Assembly (NCBI GenBank): GCA_965243755.1
Contig: CBDEVW010000007.1
Location: 1-64,000, forward strand
Direction of reading: 5' to 3'
Origin: JANSWY01 sp965243755
Lineage (GTDB): Bacteria > Bacteroidota > Bacteroidia > Cytophagales > Cyclobacteriaceae
Length of the DNA: 64,000 nucleotides
Of this stretch, positions 26,561 to 35,719 are shown one piece after another. The notes below the pieces were generated by a model that saw only the letters and a list, made by a program, of their open reading frames with translations, did no database searches and was not told where the DNA came from. Made by a program: the position numbers and the translations under genes. Each line of letters opens with the position of its first letter. Position 1 is the stretch's first letter.

Positions 26561-28516
26561 CTATCTCAACTCTTTCAGGGAAATCGTTTTGGTTTCGTCT
26601 CCAATAGATAGGGTTGCAGCGCTATTCTCTACTGAAATTTTATCATACCAATCTGTTGCAATCAAATTGGTCCTTAAATCTAATATGGCATATTTCTCAG
26701 GTGTAAATTTCCTTCTGTAAAAATCGGTAACTGATTCCTTTTTAAAATCTTTGGGCACCATGCCGATCAACATGAAGTCTGTTCCCAGATAATCCCGGAA
26801 TACATATTCGTCAGACTTCAGCAGCTGGAGGTCAGGGGTAATGACCATTCCAATATCAAACCACCTGAGCGATTTATCCCTGAGATACTCATTGTGTCCC
26901 AAAAAAAGGTAATCATCTACAAGTCTGAAATCTTCTGGCACATAATCCACCTTTCCAAGGTCTTTCAGTATATAGTTATTGTAAATATCCATGGCCACCA
27001 GGTGCCAATCATCAGTTCTTGTGATCACCTGCCCTTTATAAATAAATGAAACTCCCATTGGTTGTGCGGATATGGGCCATAATTCTTCATCAAAAAAGGC
27101 TGTTTCAGTCCAGGTGTAGTTCGAGTTGCCAGGGCTAAGTGCTACAAAATAATCACCGTAAGGGGTGAAGGTATGGTATGTTGGTTGAATCAGCCATTTT
27201 TCGGCACTTATATCATAAACACCAGACCCCGTTTCATAGTAGGTCATGGTTCCGTACCGGTAATCATGAGTGTCTGCAGAAGTTCTACGCAGGGAAAGGA
27301 TGAGTTGGTTGCCCTTGACACTTAGGTGATGGATAATGATTGACCTGAGCGAAAGGGTGTCGTGCCAAAGCTGAAGTGGTTGTCTTTTGAGTGCTTTCTT
27401 TACGATATTGAATACTCTTAGTTCATTATCGGCTCTATAACCATAATTTCCATCTGACAGGGCCCGAAATTCGATGATTTCATATTTAGGCCTGAGCAGT
27501 TCTCCATGCAGTGAATTATACAGACCATATCCCGCTTCACCCTGGGTGTACCAGGAAGTGCCTCCCCAATAAATGTTGGTTCCTATTTTTATGATGTCCT
27601 TAAAAACTTCAGAATCAAACTTCCTGGTAACAACATTGTAAAATCCCTGAAGGCCATCGATTTTTACCAGGTACCTGCCATCGGTGACGGATTTAACTTC
27701 ACTAATGCGGTCATCAAATAGCGTTTGAAAATGTTCGAGGTTATGTTGGTCTATGGGAACCCTGTCAAACAGCGTTTTCATGGCATAGTTGTAATAGCTT
27801 ATGGTTGAATATCCCTGTACAATGAAGCCTTTATCCCAGCGCTGCACTTCACCGGAGACATCTCTTAAAAAGTCCCCCAGCTTATTATACATATAGGACC
27901 TGTTAGAAAAACCAGAATAAAAGCCTCTAAAGTTATTGCCCAGTCTTGTTAAAGAGAATGAAACAAATGTAGGGTCTCCGAATACCTCAGTTTCGGCAAA
28001 ATACATGAGTGATGATTGTTCACTATTGAAGCTTAATGTGGCATCATCATTTAGTTGCGTTTCCAGGTTCTCTTTTGGAAGTGCAGCCCAATTGATAAAC
28101 AATGATTTTCCGCTAACGGAATCATACAAACCAACGGTTTCTCCGGCAAAGAGTAGTTTGATCTGCTCCATGGGTGTGGTGTGAACTTTAATCGTTCTGA
28201 CCGATTCCATTAGAATATTATTGGTTAATCGGTCGAAAATGCCGTAAGAACCATTCTTTGTATATAAGAACCATTTTGGATGATCGGGTGACTTCCCTGA
28301 GAATTTTGCGTTCCTGAGAATAACCTGTTTTCTGTCATCATCCCAGATGCCATCACCCTTGTTGGTGGTGTAGTAATAAATATTAGCGTCCTCTAAAGGC
28401 AAAACTTCCACTGTTTTCACCCCCTTGTCCGTAATTGACTTTTTGATTGCTTTCAAATCCTGGCCATAGGAAATGAATGTTAACATTAGCAACAATATGG
28501 AAGCAACCGTTCTCAT
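26561..28516 (-). CDS. Secreted protein with divergent WG-like repeats
   Basis: This 651-residue product has a signal peptide (ILLLMLTFISYGQ). The mature part is made of weakly repeated beta motifs of the form YGIYDxxTxxxL, YGLYNSLHGELL and GFYNVVTRKF, like divergent WG repeats, so it probably forms a beta-propeller-like structure in the periplasm or on the surface. The later part has more general YxVxxxYLxLGHN strands and ends with ETKTISLKELR, which is not a T9SS tail. It begins 4 bases after the stop of the antiporter gene, so the two are one operon. Function is unknown. Coupling to ion or proton homeostasis is inferred only from the neighbour. Confidence 0.72.
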   Translation of the reverse strand: MRTVASILLLMLTFISYGQDLKAIKKSITDKGVKTVEVLPLEDANIYYYTTNKGDGIWDDDRKQVILRNAKFSGKSPDHPKWFLYTKNGSYGIFDRLTNNILMESVRTIKVHTTPMEQIKLLFAGETVGLYDSVSGKSLFINWAALPKENLETQLNDDATLSFNSEQSSLMYFAETEVFGDPTFVSFSLTRLGNNFRGFYSGFSNRSYMYNKLGDFLRDVSGEVQRWDKGFIVQGYSTISYYNYAMKTLFDRVPIDQHNLEHFQTLFDDRISEVKSVTDGRYLVKIDGLQGFYNVVTRKFDSEVFKDIIKIGTNIYWGGTSWYTQGEAGYGLYNSLHGELLRPKYEIIEFRALSDGNYGYRADNELRVFNIVKKALKRQPLQLWHDTLSLRSIIIHHLSVKGNQLILSLRRTSADTHDYRYGTMTYYETGSGVYDISAEKWLIQPTYHTFTPYGDYFVALSPGNSNYTWTETAFFDEELWPISAQPMGVSFIYKGQVITRTDDWHLVAMDIYNNYILKDLGKVDYVPEDFRLVDDYLFLGHNEYLRDKSLRWFDIGMVITPDLQLLKSDEYVFRDYLGTDFMLIGMVPKDFKKESVTDFYRRKFTPEKYAILDLRTNLIATDWYDKISVENSAATLSIGDETKTISLKELR

Positions 28517-28520
28517 CGCG

Positions 28521-30332
28521 TCATTTGTTCACATAGTTTTGTTTCTTAATATAAATCAATTTTCCGGATTCCTGCTTGCCAGAGTACCCTGAAATCATCT
28601 GTAACTCATTTTCATTTTTCAGCACAAACATTGGAATGATCTGATTGCCGTGGTGAAGCATGAAGTCTTCATAGGAAGTATTGTTTTCGAATTCAAACTC
28701 ACCATAGGGGTCTTCTTTCCTTAGTTCCTGAATAATGGTGATGAAGTCGGTCCTGGTGTTAAATAAAACATCTTTCGGTATAGGTAAATTAGGGTTCTCC
28801 AACTCTTCTTTGCTTGCTAGTCGGAGCGTTTTCTCAGGGCCTAGTTCCTTCTCAAACCATCTACAAGCAAGGTCGTTTAGTCCGGAATTGCTGGTGACTG
28901 CCAGCATTCTCCCTATGGTTGTCAGGTCAATTTGTTCAAATATATCATCCGAAAGAACATTGGCTACAATGGCATTCAGGTTCATTTTTTGAGCTTCTTT
29001 CACATTGGACCTGGAGGTGTCGGCCAACAGCACATACAGACCGTACTGACTCAATTTCATCGCCAGCTTTCTGGCCAGTTCATTGGCACCAACAATCAAT
29101 ACGCCGGTTGGTACTTCGCGTTTTACACCCAGGATCCTGGCAAAGAATTTCGCAGAAGAGCCTTGTAGTACCACGGTACCTACTATGATGAGAAACACCA
29201 ATGGAAGCAGTAACTCTGCTTCCTGGGGATCAACATGTTCACGGTCTTTTACCAAATCCAGTGAAAATAATGAAGCTACAGCTGCAGCAACGATTCCCTT
29301 AGGACCTATCCAACTGATAAATACTTTTTCCTTCAGGCTAAGGTTGGATTTGATGGTGCTCAGAAATACACCTATAGGTCGCACGGCAAGGATCACGATA
29401 GCAAATAAGACAAGACTCCTGGCTCCCAGTTTTTCAATTTGGATTATGTCAATTCTGGAGGACAGTAGAATAAAAAGTACCGATATCAGAATCAGGCTAA
29501 TGTCTTCCTTGAAAGTCAGGATTTTTTTGATTTCTTCCAGCTTGAGGTTCCCAAGGATTACGCCCATCATGGTGGCAGCCATCAGTCCAGCTTCCTTGTG
29601 GATCATTTCAGAGAATGAAAACGTGAAAATCACCAGGCCAAGTGTGAAAATGTTTCTGAGGTACTCGGGCAAGGCATTGTTTTTTAACAGATAGTAAAGA
29701 AAGATAGCACCAAGACCACCCATAACTATACCTGCAGAAATCGTGATGAAGAAGTTTTGAAATACTTCCAAACCATATTCTGCATTGTGACTTGAGGAAA
29801 GAATAAACTCATACATCAATACTGCCACCAGTGCTCCAAGAGGATCAATGAGGATACCTTCCCACTTGAGAACCGTATTGATGTTGGCATTGGGTTTAAC
29901 ATTTCTGAGGATAGGCATTACTACGGTAGGGCCCGATACGATGATCAGAGCACCAAACAGGAAGGCCATTTTCCAGCTTAGTCCCAAAACCAGATGTGCT
30001 GCTACGCCACCACCAATGAACGTGACAAGACTTCCCAAAATAAGCAGATTCCTGACTGTCCCGGCCAAACTGCGGATTTCCTTCAGGTTGAGTGTCATTC
30101 CCCCTTCAAAAAGGATCACGCCAACAGCAATAGAAACAAAGGAAAACAGGAGGTCACCGGTGAATATGGCATCCCCATCTATGAGTTTGGAGCCATCGCC
30201 TGTGAAGTAAGTTGAGAATGGACCAATGAATAAACCAATGATAATCAATGGAAGAATTGCAGGTTGTTTGATTTTCCAGGCCAACCATTGTGCAAAGATT
30301 CCAAGTACTAGAATACTGGCAAGTTCAAGCAT
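28521..30332 (-). CDS. Cation:proton antiporter (NhaP-like CPA1 type) with RCK/TrkA-N domain
   Basis: The 603-residue inner-membrane protein has about 12 transmembrane helices (1-400) in the arrangement of the monovalent cation:proton antiporters, with ILIDPLGALVA (Asp163, at the site of the transport aspartate pair) and WIGPKGIVAAAVASLF (about 341-356) typical of NhaP. The C-terminal cytosolic part (about 409-600) is an RCK_N/TrkA-N-like nucleotide-binding domain starting TGVLIVGANELARKL, which may gate the transporter. The role is Na+ or K+/H+ exchange for pH and salt balance. It is the first gene of a two-gene operon with the WG-like protein. Upstream lies a short degenerate repeat region and the divergent DUF1801 gene. 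Confidence 0.92.
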   Translation of the reverse strand: MLELASILVLGIFAQWLAWKIKQPAILPLIIIGLFIGPFSTYFTGDGSKLIDGDAIFTGDLLFSFVSIAVGVILFEGGMTLNLKEIRSLAGTVRNLLILGSLVTFIGGGVAAHLVLGLSWKMAFLFGALIIVSGPTVVMPILRNVKPNANINTVLKWEGILIDPLGALVAVLMYEFILSSSHNAEYGLEVFQNFFITISAGIVMGGLGAIFLYYLLKNNALPEYLRNIFTLGLVIFTFSFSEMIHKEAGLMAATMMGVILGNLKLEEIKKILTFKEDISLILISVLFILLSSRIDIIQIEKLGARSLVLFAIVILAVRPIGVFLSTIKSNLSLKEKVFISWIGPKGIVAAAVASLFSLDLVKDREHVDPQEAELLLPLVFLIIVGTVVLQGSSAKFFARILGVKREVPTGVLIVGANELARKLAMKLSQYGLYVLLADTSRSNVKEAQKMNLNAIVANVLSDDIFEQIDLTTIGRMLAVTSNSGLNDLACRWFEKELGPEKTLRLASKEELENPNLPIPKDVLFNTRTDFITIIQELRKEDPYGEFEFENNTSYEDFMLHHGNQIIPMFVLKNENELQMISGYSGKQESGKLIYIKKQNYVNK

Positions 30333-30351
30333 GGCCTAAAGATATGTTGTT

Positions 30352-30409
30352 ATGTTGGAAGTTGGAAGCATGAAGATTGAAGTTGGAAGCACGAAAGTTG
30401 GAAGTTGTG
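30352..30409 (+). repeat. Degenerate tandem repeat with GTTGGAAG units
   Basis: The unit GTTGGAAG recurs four times within 58 bases, with related GATTGAAG and CGAAAG pieces between. It lies in the divergent intergenic region between the antiporter and DUF1801 genes. Such purine-rich microsatellite tracts are common in Bacteroidota spacers. It could affect the spacing or activity of either promoter, but nothing here proves it. Confidence 0.6.
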
Positions 30410-30518
30410 TCCTGTAGAAACCTAAATAAGGCTGACCGGTTTAACAATTAGTTGACTTTACGCATTCATATCAAACACTTTTCTGTAAATTCGTCTATTA
30501 CCAAAAAATCAATTTGTC

Positions 30519-30938
30519 ATGAATCCTTCTTCCAAAAGTGCCCTTGAATTCATCAGTGCAGTGCCAAACGAGACCAGGAAAAAAGATGGTTTGTCGGTAG
30601 TGGAAATGATGCAGCAAATCACTGGACTTGAGCCTGTCAGATGGGGTCCCTCCATTATTGGTTTCGGAAAGTACGTTCATAGGTATGATAGTGGGAGGGA
30701 AACGAGTCTTCCGTTGGTCTCATTTTCCCCACGGAAGCAACATCTGGTATTCTATGTGTTGAATGGCTTTAGTAAGCAGGAAGAATTGCTGAGTCGCCTG
30801 GGGAAGCACAAGACTGGTAACATATGTCTTTACATTAATAAACTGACTGATGTTGATATGGACGTGTTGAAGCAAATTATTGAATTGGCCTATGATAAAA
30901 ACCTGATTGCCCAAACGCGCTTTAATCAGGTCCCGTGA
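30519..30938 (+). CDS. DUF1801 family protein (YdhG-like)
   Basis: This 139-residue cytoplasmic protein matches the DUF1801 (YdhG/YjbR-like alpha/beta) pattern. The N-terminus has LEFISAVPNETRKKDGLSVVEMM, the centre GPSIIGFGKYVHRY, then SFSPRKQHLVFYVL, and it ends with the helix LKQIIELAYDKN. These proteins have a DUF1801/iron-frataxin-like fold of unknown function, often small stand-alone genes. The ATG start is well placed and the length is standard. It is preceded by a divergent region and followed by a strong promoter for the next gene, so it is probably monocistronic. Confidence 0.85.
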   Translation: MNPSSKSALEFISAVPNETRKKDGLSVVEMMQQITGLEPVRWGPSIIGFGKYVHRYDSGRETSLPLVSFSPRKQHLVFYVLNGFSKQEELLSRLGKHKTGNICLYINKLTDVDMDVLKQIIELAYDKNLIAQTRFNQVP

Positions 30939-30963
30939 GAATTAAGCAGTTTGACAAAAGTAT

Positions 30964-30995
30964 TTTGATTTGTAGGTTTTGTCATTGTATCTTTG
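30964..30995 (+). promoter_or_regulatory. Strong Bacteroidota-type promoter
   Basis: TTTG at 30964-30967, 20 bases, then TATCTTTG at 30988-30995 fits the consensus TTTG-N19-21-TAnnTTTG exactly. It precedes the 371-residue protein gene and helps fix its start at 31066, since the upstream in-frame start would lie inside the promoter. Confidence 0.8.
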
Positions 30996-31065
30996 TTGCC
31001 TAAAGCTATCGAATAAGTTCATCATTCAAACATCAATTAGTCTCAACAAAGCAACTAGTAAACTA

Positions 31066-32181
31066 ATGTTAAAATATTCAACTGTCTTAATAGTTCTGAT
31101 TTTCAGTATTTTAGAATTGAATGCTCAGGAATTAACCTCCAAAGGTTATGTGGTAACAACTGCATCAGATACACTACATGGATTCATTAAAGAAGGCCGG
31201 GATGACCAATTAACTAAGCAGATTTTGTTTATGAAACCCGGAGCTACTCAAACAACTGTTTATACTGCTGCAGATTTGGCCGGGTTTGCATTTGAGTATG
31301 GTAGGACTTTCAGATCATTTGTTGTAGAAAATGATTCTTCTGAAAATAAAACATATCTCTTTGCAAAGAAAGTACTTGATGGTAAGGTAACCTTATATAA
31401 AAGTCCGTTTGAAAGTGGTGAGCCCGACTTTTTTATTGTTAATAACAGCAATGGCGAAACGGTTCAATTGACTGCCCCCAGGGAAAGAGTAGTTGAAAGT
31501 AATGGGAAAAAATATTTAAGTACCTCTAAGGGTTTTCAGTACAAGCTAATGTATGCCCTGGAAACTACGGGACAAAAACATATGCCGAACCTAAAATATG
31601 CCGAAAAGCCGATAGAAAATCATGTTGAAAAATATAATGAAAATTATAGCTCGCAATTCCCGATCAGTACTTACTGGCCGAAGAAAACCTTTTATCATGA
31701 TATTTCAATTGGATCGTCTTTTGTATCAACGGAACAGGGCAAACAAACCAATTTCCGAATTGCATATTATCTCAATCGGTTTTCCCATGAAAATACTACT
31801 TCAGTGTCTTTAATGCGTGGAATTTCTTACCGGTATTGGGCCATACCAAATTTTGATCCTAACTATTCGGTACGGAATAAAACAGTTACACATCGTAAAC
31901 AGTTTATATCGATCATTCCATTTGGAGTTAACCTGCATCACAATACCGGAAATGTAAGACCATATTTTTATGCTGGAATTGGAGTATTATTATATTTTGA
32001 AACGGATTTTAATAGACGTGATTACGTGGACTATGGAAGTTCCACAAGTTACTGGCCCATGCCTACTTTTAACTTAGGCGCAGGATTAAGAATTAAATTA
32101 AAATCTCATACATTACTAATTGAATTTACACCTGCGGCCAACGAATATGCCATGTTTACCAATATTGGTTATTCATTTTAG
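31066..32181 (+). CDS. Hypothetical secreted protein, probably outer-membrane associated, 371 aa
   Basis: The ATG at 31066 is preferred over the in-frame start at 30979: it gives a proper signal peptide (LKYSTVLIVLIFSILELNAQ) and follows the promoter at 30964-30995. The mature protein begins with a beta-rich domain (GYVVTTASDTLHGFIKEG) seen in several Bacteroidota exported proteins. The second half (about 220-371) has alternating strands such as RIAYYLNRFSHENTTSVSLMRG, LLIEFTPAANEYAM and a terminal aromatic (NIGYSF), the look of a small outer-membrane beta-barrel. No family name is certain. It is monocistronic. Confidence 0.72.
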   Translation: MLKYSTVLIVLIFSILELNAQELTSKGYVVTTASDTLHGFIKEGRDDQLTKQILFMKPGATQTTVYTAADLAGFAFEYGRTFRSFVVENDSSENKTYLFAKKVLDGKVTLYKSPFESGEPDFFIVNNSNGETVQLTAPRERVVESNGKKYLSTSKGFQYKLMYALETTGQKHMPNLKYAEKPIENHVEKYNENYSSQFPISTYWPKKTFYHDISIGSSFVSTEQGKQTNFRIAYYLNRFSHENTTSVSLMRGISYRYWAIPNFDPNYSVRNKTVTHRKQFISIIPFGVNLHHNTGNVRPYFYAGIGVLLYFETDFNRRDYVDYGSSTSYWPMPTFNLGAGLRIKLKSHTLLIEFTPAANEYAMFTNIGYSF

Positions 32182-32332
32182 GTATTTGTGTCTTTTTGAT
32201 ATTAGCTTAAAAAGTACACTGAAGGGAACTGTTTAAAGTCAAAAAACTGGATCAGGCATACATCTTTCTCCTGAGTAGACAAACTTTCCAAGATTATCCT
32301 TTAGCTTCGCATCATTAATCAAATCAAAGCAA

Positions 32333-33010
32333 ATGAAAAATATTAAAGTATTGGTCTTGCTTGCTGTGACTGTTGGTCTGGCTGCATGCAATGATCAGGT
32401 AAAAAGCAACTCTGATGCCACGGCGCAATTGACATCTTTTGATGACAGTTTAAGCTATAGCTATGGAGTTCAAATCGGTGAATCGATGAAGCAGGCGAAG
32501 TTGGAAAATGTAAAACCGGAATTAATTGGAATGGCCATCAGAGACGTTCTTGCTGAAAACGCACTACTGACTATGGAGCAATGCCAGGCAGTGGGTATGA
32601 AATATGAAGAAAAGAAAATTGCCAAACTTACCGAAGAGGCTAACCAGTTTTTAGAAGCTAACAAAACAAAAGATGGTGTTCAGGTGACTGAGTCTGGTCT
32701 ACAGTACAGAGAGATTGAGGCAGGTACTGGAAAAAGCCCATCTGAAACAGATCAGGTAACAGTTCATTATACTGGTAAGCTTGTGGACGGGACAGTATTT
32801 GATAGTTCTGTCGAAAGAGGTCAGCCTGCACAGTTCCCTCTTAACCAGGTGATCCCGGGATGGACCGAGGGGCTACAACTGATGAAAGAAGGAGGTAAAG
32901 CTGAATTGGTAATCCCTTCAAATCTGGGATATGGCCCTAGAGGAACAAGAGGAATTCCTGGAAATGCAGTATTGATATTTGAGGTTGAGCTGATATCTGT
33001 AGATAATTAA
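32333..33010 (+). CDS. FKBP-type peptidyl-prolyl isomerase lipoprotein
   Basis: The 225-residue protein has a lipoprotein signal with lipobox LAAC (Cys19). An FKBP_N dimerisation domain (about 40-110) starts SLSYSYGVQIGESMKQ, as in Mip and FkpA. The FKBP catalytic domain (about 135-222) carries VTVHYTGKLVDGTVFDSS, FPLNQVIPGWTEGLQLMKEG and NLGYGPRG followed by IPGNAVLIFEVEL. All residues of the proline-isomerase pocket seen in the family are present (Tyr, Phe-Asp, Val-Ile, Trp, Tyr). It should act in the periplasm, anchored to a membrane, to speed folding of exported proteins. The gene is monocistronic with a strong terminator. Confidence 0.95.
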   Translation: MKNIKVLVLLAVTVGLAACNDQVKSNSDATAQLTSFDDSLSYSYGVQIGESMKQAKLENVKPELIGMAIRDVLAENALLTMEQCQAVGMKYEEKKIAKLTEEANQFLEANKTKDGVQVTESGLQYREIEAGTGKSPSETDQVTVHYTGKLVDGTVFDSSVERGQPAQFPLNQVIPGWTEGLQLMKEGGKAELVIPSNLGYGPRGTRGIPGNAVLIFEVELISVDN

Positions 33011-33028
33011 GCTTCTCCAGTAAAAGTT

Positions 33029-33067
33029 AAAAAAGGACCTATTCGATTTAGAGTAGGTCCTTTTTTT
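33029..33067 (+). terminator. Rho-independent terminator after the FKBP gene
   Basis: GGACCTA and TAGGTCC (7 bp) close a 12-base loop with a further inner pairing. The stem is preceded by AAAAAA and followed by seven T, so it can work in both directions. It lies 19 bases after the stop of the isomerase gene. Confidence 0.9.
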
Positions 33068-33225
33068 ATATCATTTTATTTTCTCTTCTAGTCTTATTTA
33101 TCAGAGTCTCTTCACATTTAGCCTTAAAGTGGAACGATTTAATCAGTTGGATAAAAATTACCTGAAACTGGGTATTGAGCGGGGCTGTAATAAAGGGTAA
33201 ATTGTTTCGATAAACCCGTAAAGCC

Positions 33226-34452
33226 ATGAAGTATTTAACTTTAATTATAGTTACAATTTTATTTACTTGCTCCTCATTAAGCTCACAAACCACCAGGCCG
33301 ACAAAGGATGAAACCATTGATCTATGGTATGGCGCATATCGACCCAACGGCACCACTGGGAAATATGCATTGATCCAGAGAATGATGGTCATGAACGAAG
33401 ATATACAGTACATTTCATTACCGTTTCTTACCCATTTCAATGAATTGAACCAATTACCAGAGAACCTTGAGTTAAGGCCTAATGAGGGTTCAGAAGGATT
33501 TTTGTTTGAGGGTCGCCTTGCACCTCGTATTGTGGTGGCAAGAGGGCGGGATGATCAGTCTCCATTTTACAGATCCTCGAGAGTAACATTGGACCCGGAT
33601 TTTATATTCAGATTGACCAATGGGGGATCAATTCCATTATTACCAATGAATACAAAGCTCGGTGGTACTATTGAAAAGGGTTTCATTATAAATCCATCTT
33701 TAAGGGATAAGAAAGGTGAAACACCCAATGAACCAGAGTTAAGTAGTGATGGCAAACTTTTTGGAAGTGGTCATAGCAGGTTTGGGATATTTATTTTGAG
33801 TACTCAGTTCATGCACTACTCAAACGGGCAGGATGAAGGTGCTTTACTTTATGATTCTATACCTTATGCAGATAGCAGTAACCGCAATGACTATGCAGCG
33901 GGTAATTTCTCCACTTACTATTTCAAAAACATGATCCAGTATAGCGCCATCAATGCAAATTATGCAATGTTCACTGCAGGTGTTGGATACCGTTGGGACC
34001 TCAAAGGGCTTGATCATGAAGGAGAGCAGCTAGGAAAGTACGGGCTTCAAAGATTGCTGGGAACACTTCAGTACAGGTCAAAACCTTCAAGAAGATGGCT
34101 AATATTCAGAAATAACAGGCATCATGTTCCAAAAGGAAATAAAACGGAAGTCGTAAAAGTTCCTTCATTGGTTGAACATGTGTTTCGTCTCGATATTGAA
34201 GCCATTACTGATGACCTTAGTCGTTTTGATGATCATAGGGTAGCAATCTCAGCAAGATACTCCCTGAACCCAATGTACCAAAGAAGTCTGGGGTATTTCA
34301 TAAAATTCCATTACGGTAGGGATTACCTCAATATAAGGTATGATCTACCTGTGTGGTCTGTTCTTGCGGGTGTAACATTTGATCTTTACAAACAATCCTT
34401 TCCAGAAAAAATAATTAGAAGAAGGCTTAGCAAGGTTTATGAAAAAATGTAA
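33226..34452 (+). CDS. Hypothetical exported protein, 408 aa
   Basis: I do not recognise a family. A signal peptide is clear (LTLIIVTILFTCSSLSSQ). The mature protein is beta-rich with many aromatic residues. It contains GSGHSRFGIFILSTQFMHYSNGQDEGALL, spread over about residues 175-207, where an H-x-S-N-G-Q pattern resembles that of lipid A deacylase- or phospholipase-type outer-membrane barrels. It ends with NIRYDLPVWSVLAGVTFDLYK and a basic tail. An outer-membrane barrel location is therefore likely, but the enzyme idea is a weak guess. It stands alone between the FKBP terminator and the stress-protein gene. Confidence 0.7.
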   Translation: MKYLTLIIVTILFTCSSLSSQTTRPTKDETIDLWYGAYRPNGTTGKYALIQRMMVMNEDIQYISLPFLTHFNELNQLPENLELRPNEGSEGFLFEGRLAPRIVVARGRDDQSPFYRSSRVTLDPDFIFRLTNGGSIPLLPMNTKLGGTIEKGFIINPSLRDKKGETPNEPELSSDGKLFGSGHSRFGIFILSTQFMHYSNGQDEGALLYDSIPYADSSNRNDYAAGNFSTYYFKNMIQYSAINANYAMFTAGVGYRWDLKGLDHEGEQLGKYGLQRLLGTLQYRSKPSRRWLIFRNNRHHVPKGNKTEVVKVPSLVEHVFRLDIEAITDDLSRFDDHRVAISARYSLNPMYQRSLGYFIKFHYGRDYLNIRYDLPVWSVLAGVTFDLYKQSFPEKIIRRRLSKVYEKM

Positions 34453-34580
34453 TGTCGATGATAATTGTTGTCGGAGAAATAAACAAATGAAGTATTACTT
34501 TAAGTACAGACATTGACTTAAATTTAGTCTCAAAAAATTATAATGCGTTGCTCATTACGAGTTGATTTAAATACCGAACG

Positions 34581-35504
34581 ATGAAAAGACTAAATGTGGG
34601 TTATGAAGTAGCAGTCGTAGGGTTGGACCTGACTGAAATGGATGATAAAATCATAGAATATGTAAGAATACTTGTAAAAGCCCTTCATCTAAAAAAAATA
34701 ATATTTGTCCATATAGCAGAGAAACTGGATTTGCCGGAAGACCTGCTGGATAAATATCCCGATTTAATGGCTCCTCTTGATGAGAGTATTGAAGACGGTA
34801 TCAATAAAAAGGTATCACCGATCTTTCAAAATCAGGAAACTGAATATGATATAATCGTTCGGGAAGGAGCACCACTGGAGAATTTTCTTAGAGTATCAAA
34901 AATTAAAAATGCGGATTTAGTCGTACTGGGACGGAAGAAAAGCCTAAAAGGCTCAGGACTATTATCCGGACACATCGTAAGAAAAAGCCCAGCGTCTATA
35001 GTTTTTGTTACCGAAACATATAAAAATAAAATTGACAAGATTCTGGTACCAATCGATTTTTCCGCACATTCAGTACTGGCTGCTGATCTGGCCATGGAGT
35101 TTAAAGCTTCCTTTGGAGCCAGTATACAATTTTCACACGTATACAATGTCCCTATTGGTTATTACAAAACAGGTAAATCATATGAGGAATTTGCGGAAAT
35201 CATGAAGTCACATGCAACCAAAGATTTAAAGCAATTCATGATCAAGCACAATTATGAAGAGAATATTCCCTGCGAGTATCTTCTTTCAGATCACGACTCG
35301 AAAGCTGAATTAATTAACAAGTTTGCTCATCAATCAGAGACGGACCTGATTTTGATTGGATCCAGAGGGAGAACCAAAACCTCGGCAATGCTCATTGGTT
35401 CTATTGTAGAGAAATTATTAAAACTGGATTCAGACATACCTATGCTTGTAGTCAAAGACAAAGGTGAGAATATGGGATTTCTGAAAGCCTTAATGCAGAT
35501 TTAA
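34581..35504 (+). CDS. Universal stress protein, tandem UspA domains
   Basis: The 307-residue cytoplasmic protein holds two UspA domains (about 1-150 and 152-300). The second starts IDKILVPIDFSAHS and ends with the ATP-binding motif GSRGRTKTSAMLIGS, a perfect G-x2-G-x9-G-S pattern, followed by VEKLLKLDSDIPMLVV. In the first domain the matching site reads GRKKSLKGSG, where the second Gly is missing, so ATP binding there is probably lost or weakened. Such tandem proteins respond to starvation, redox or envelope stress. The gene is monocistronic. Confidence 0.93.
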   Translation: MKRLNVGYEVAVVGLDLTEMDDKIIEYVRILVKALHLKKIIFVHIAEKLDLPEDLLDKYPDLMAPLDESIEDGINKKVSPIFQNQETEYDIIVREGAPLENFLRVSKIKNADLVVLGRKKSLKGSGLLSGHIVRKSPASIVFVTETYKNKIDKILVPIDFSAHSVLAADLAMEFKASFGASIQFSHVYNVPIGYYKTGKSYEEFAEIMKSHATKDLKQFMIKHNYEENIPCEYLLSDHDSKAELINKFAHQSETDLILIGSRGRTKTSAMLIGSIVEKLLKLDSDIPMLVVKDKGENMGFLKALMQI

Positions 35505-35719
35505 GAGTTTGCTAAATGGTAAATCCTGGTAATCTTAAAAAAAAATGAAGATTAGTGACCTGATGCGGAACAAGGCTAACCTTTTGACACAAGTATAAAT
35601 GACTCAGTAGGAGGTTAAATATTTGCCGGGATATTAAAGCACTTGAAATGTATCCCAAAATACTTTAACAATCTACCACCATTTAGTTACCTTTAAACCC
35701 CAAAAAGTTAATTAAGCTA

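Noticed and set aside
29083..29694. A 203-codon plus-strand ORF inside the antiporter gene
   Set aside because: It is fully inside a well-supported antiporter reading frame with recognisable motifs. The plus-strand product is low-complexity with no family pattern.
30979..31065. N-terminal extension of the 371-residue protein from the start at 30979
   Set aside because: It would place the start inside the promoter at 30964-30995 and ahead of the clear signal peptide that begins at 31066.
35527..35553. Inverted repeat TAATCTT/AAGATTA with a poly-A loop after the stress protein gene
   Set aside because: The A run is in the loop rather than a T run after the stem, so it does not fit a terminator, and the stem is AT-rich and weak.
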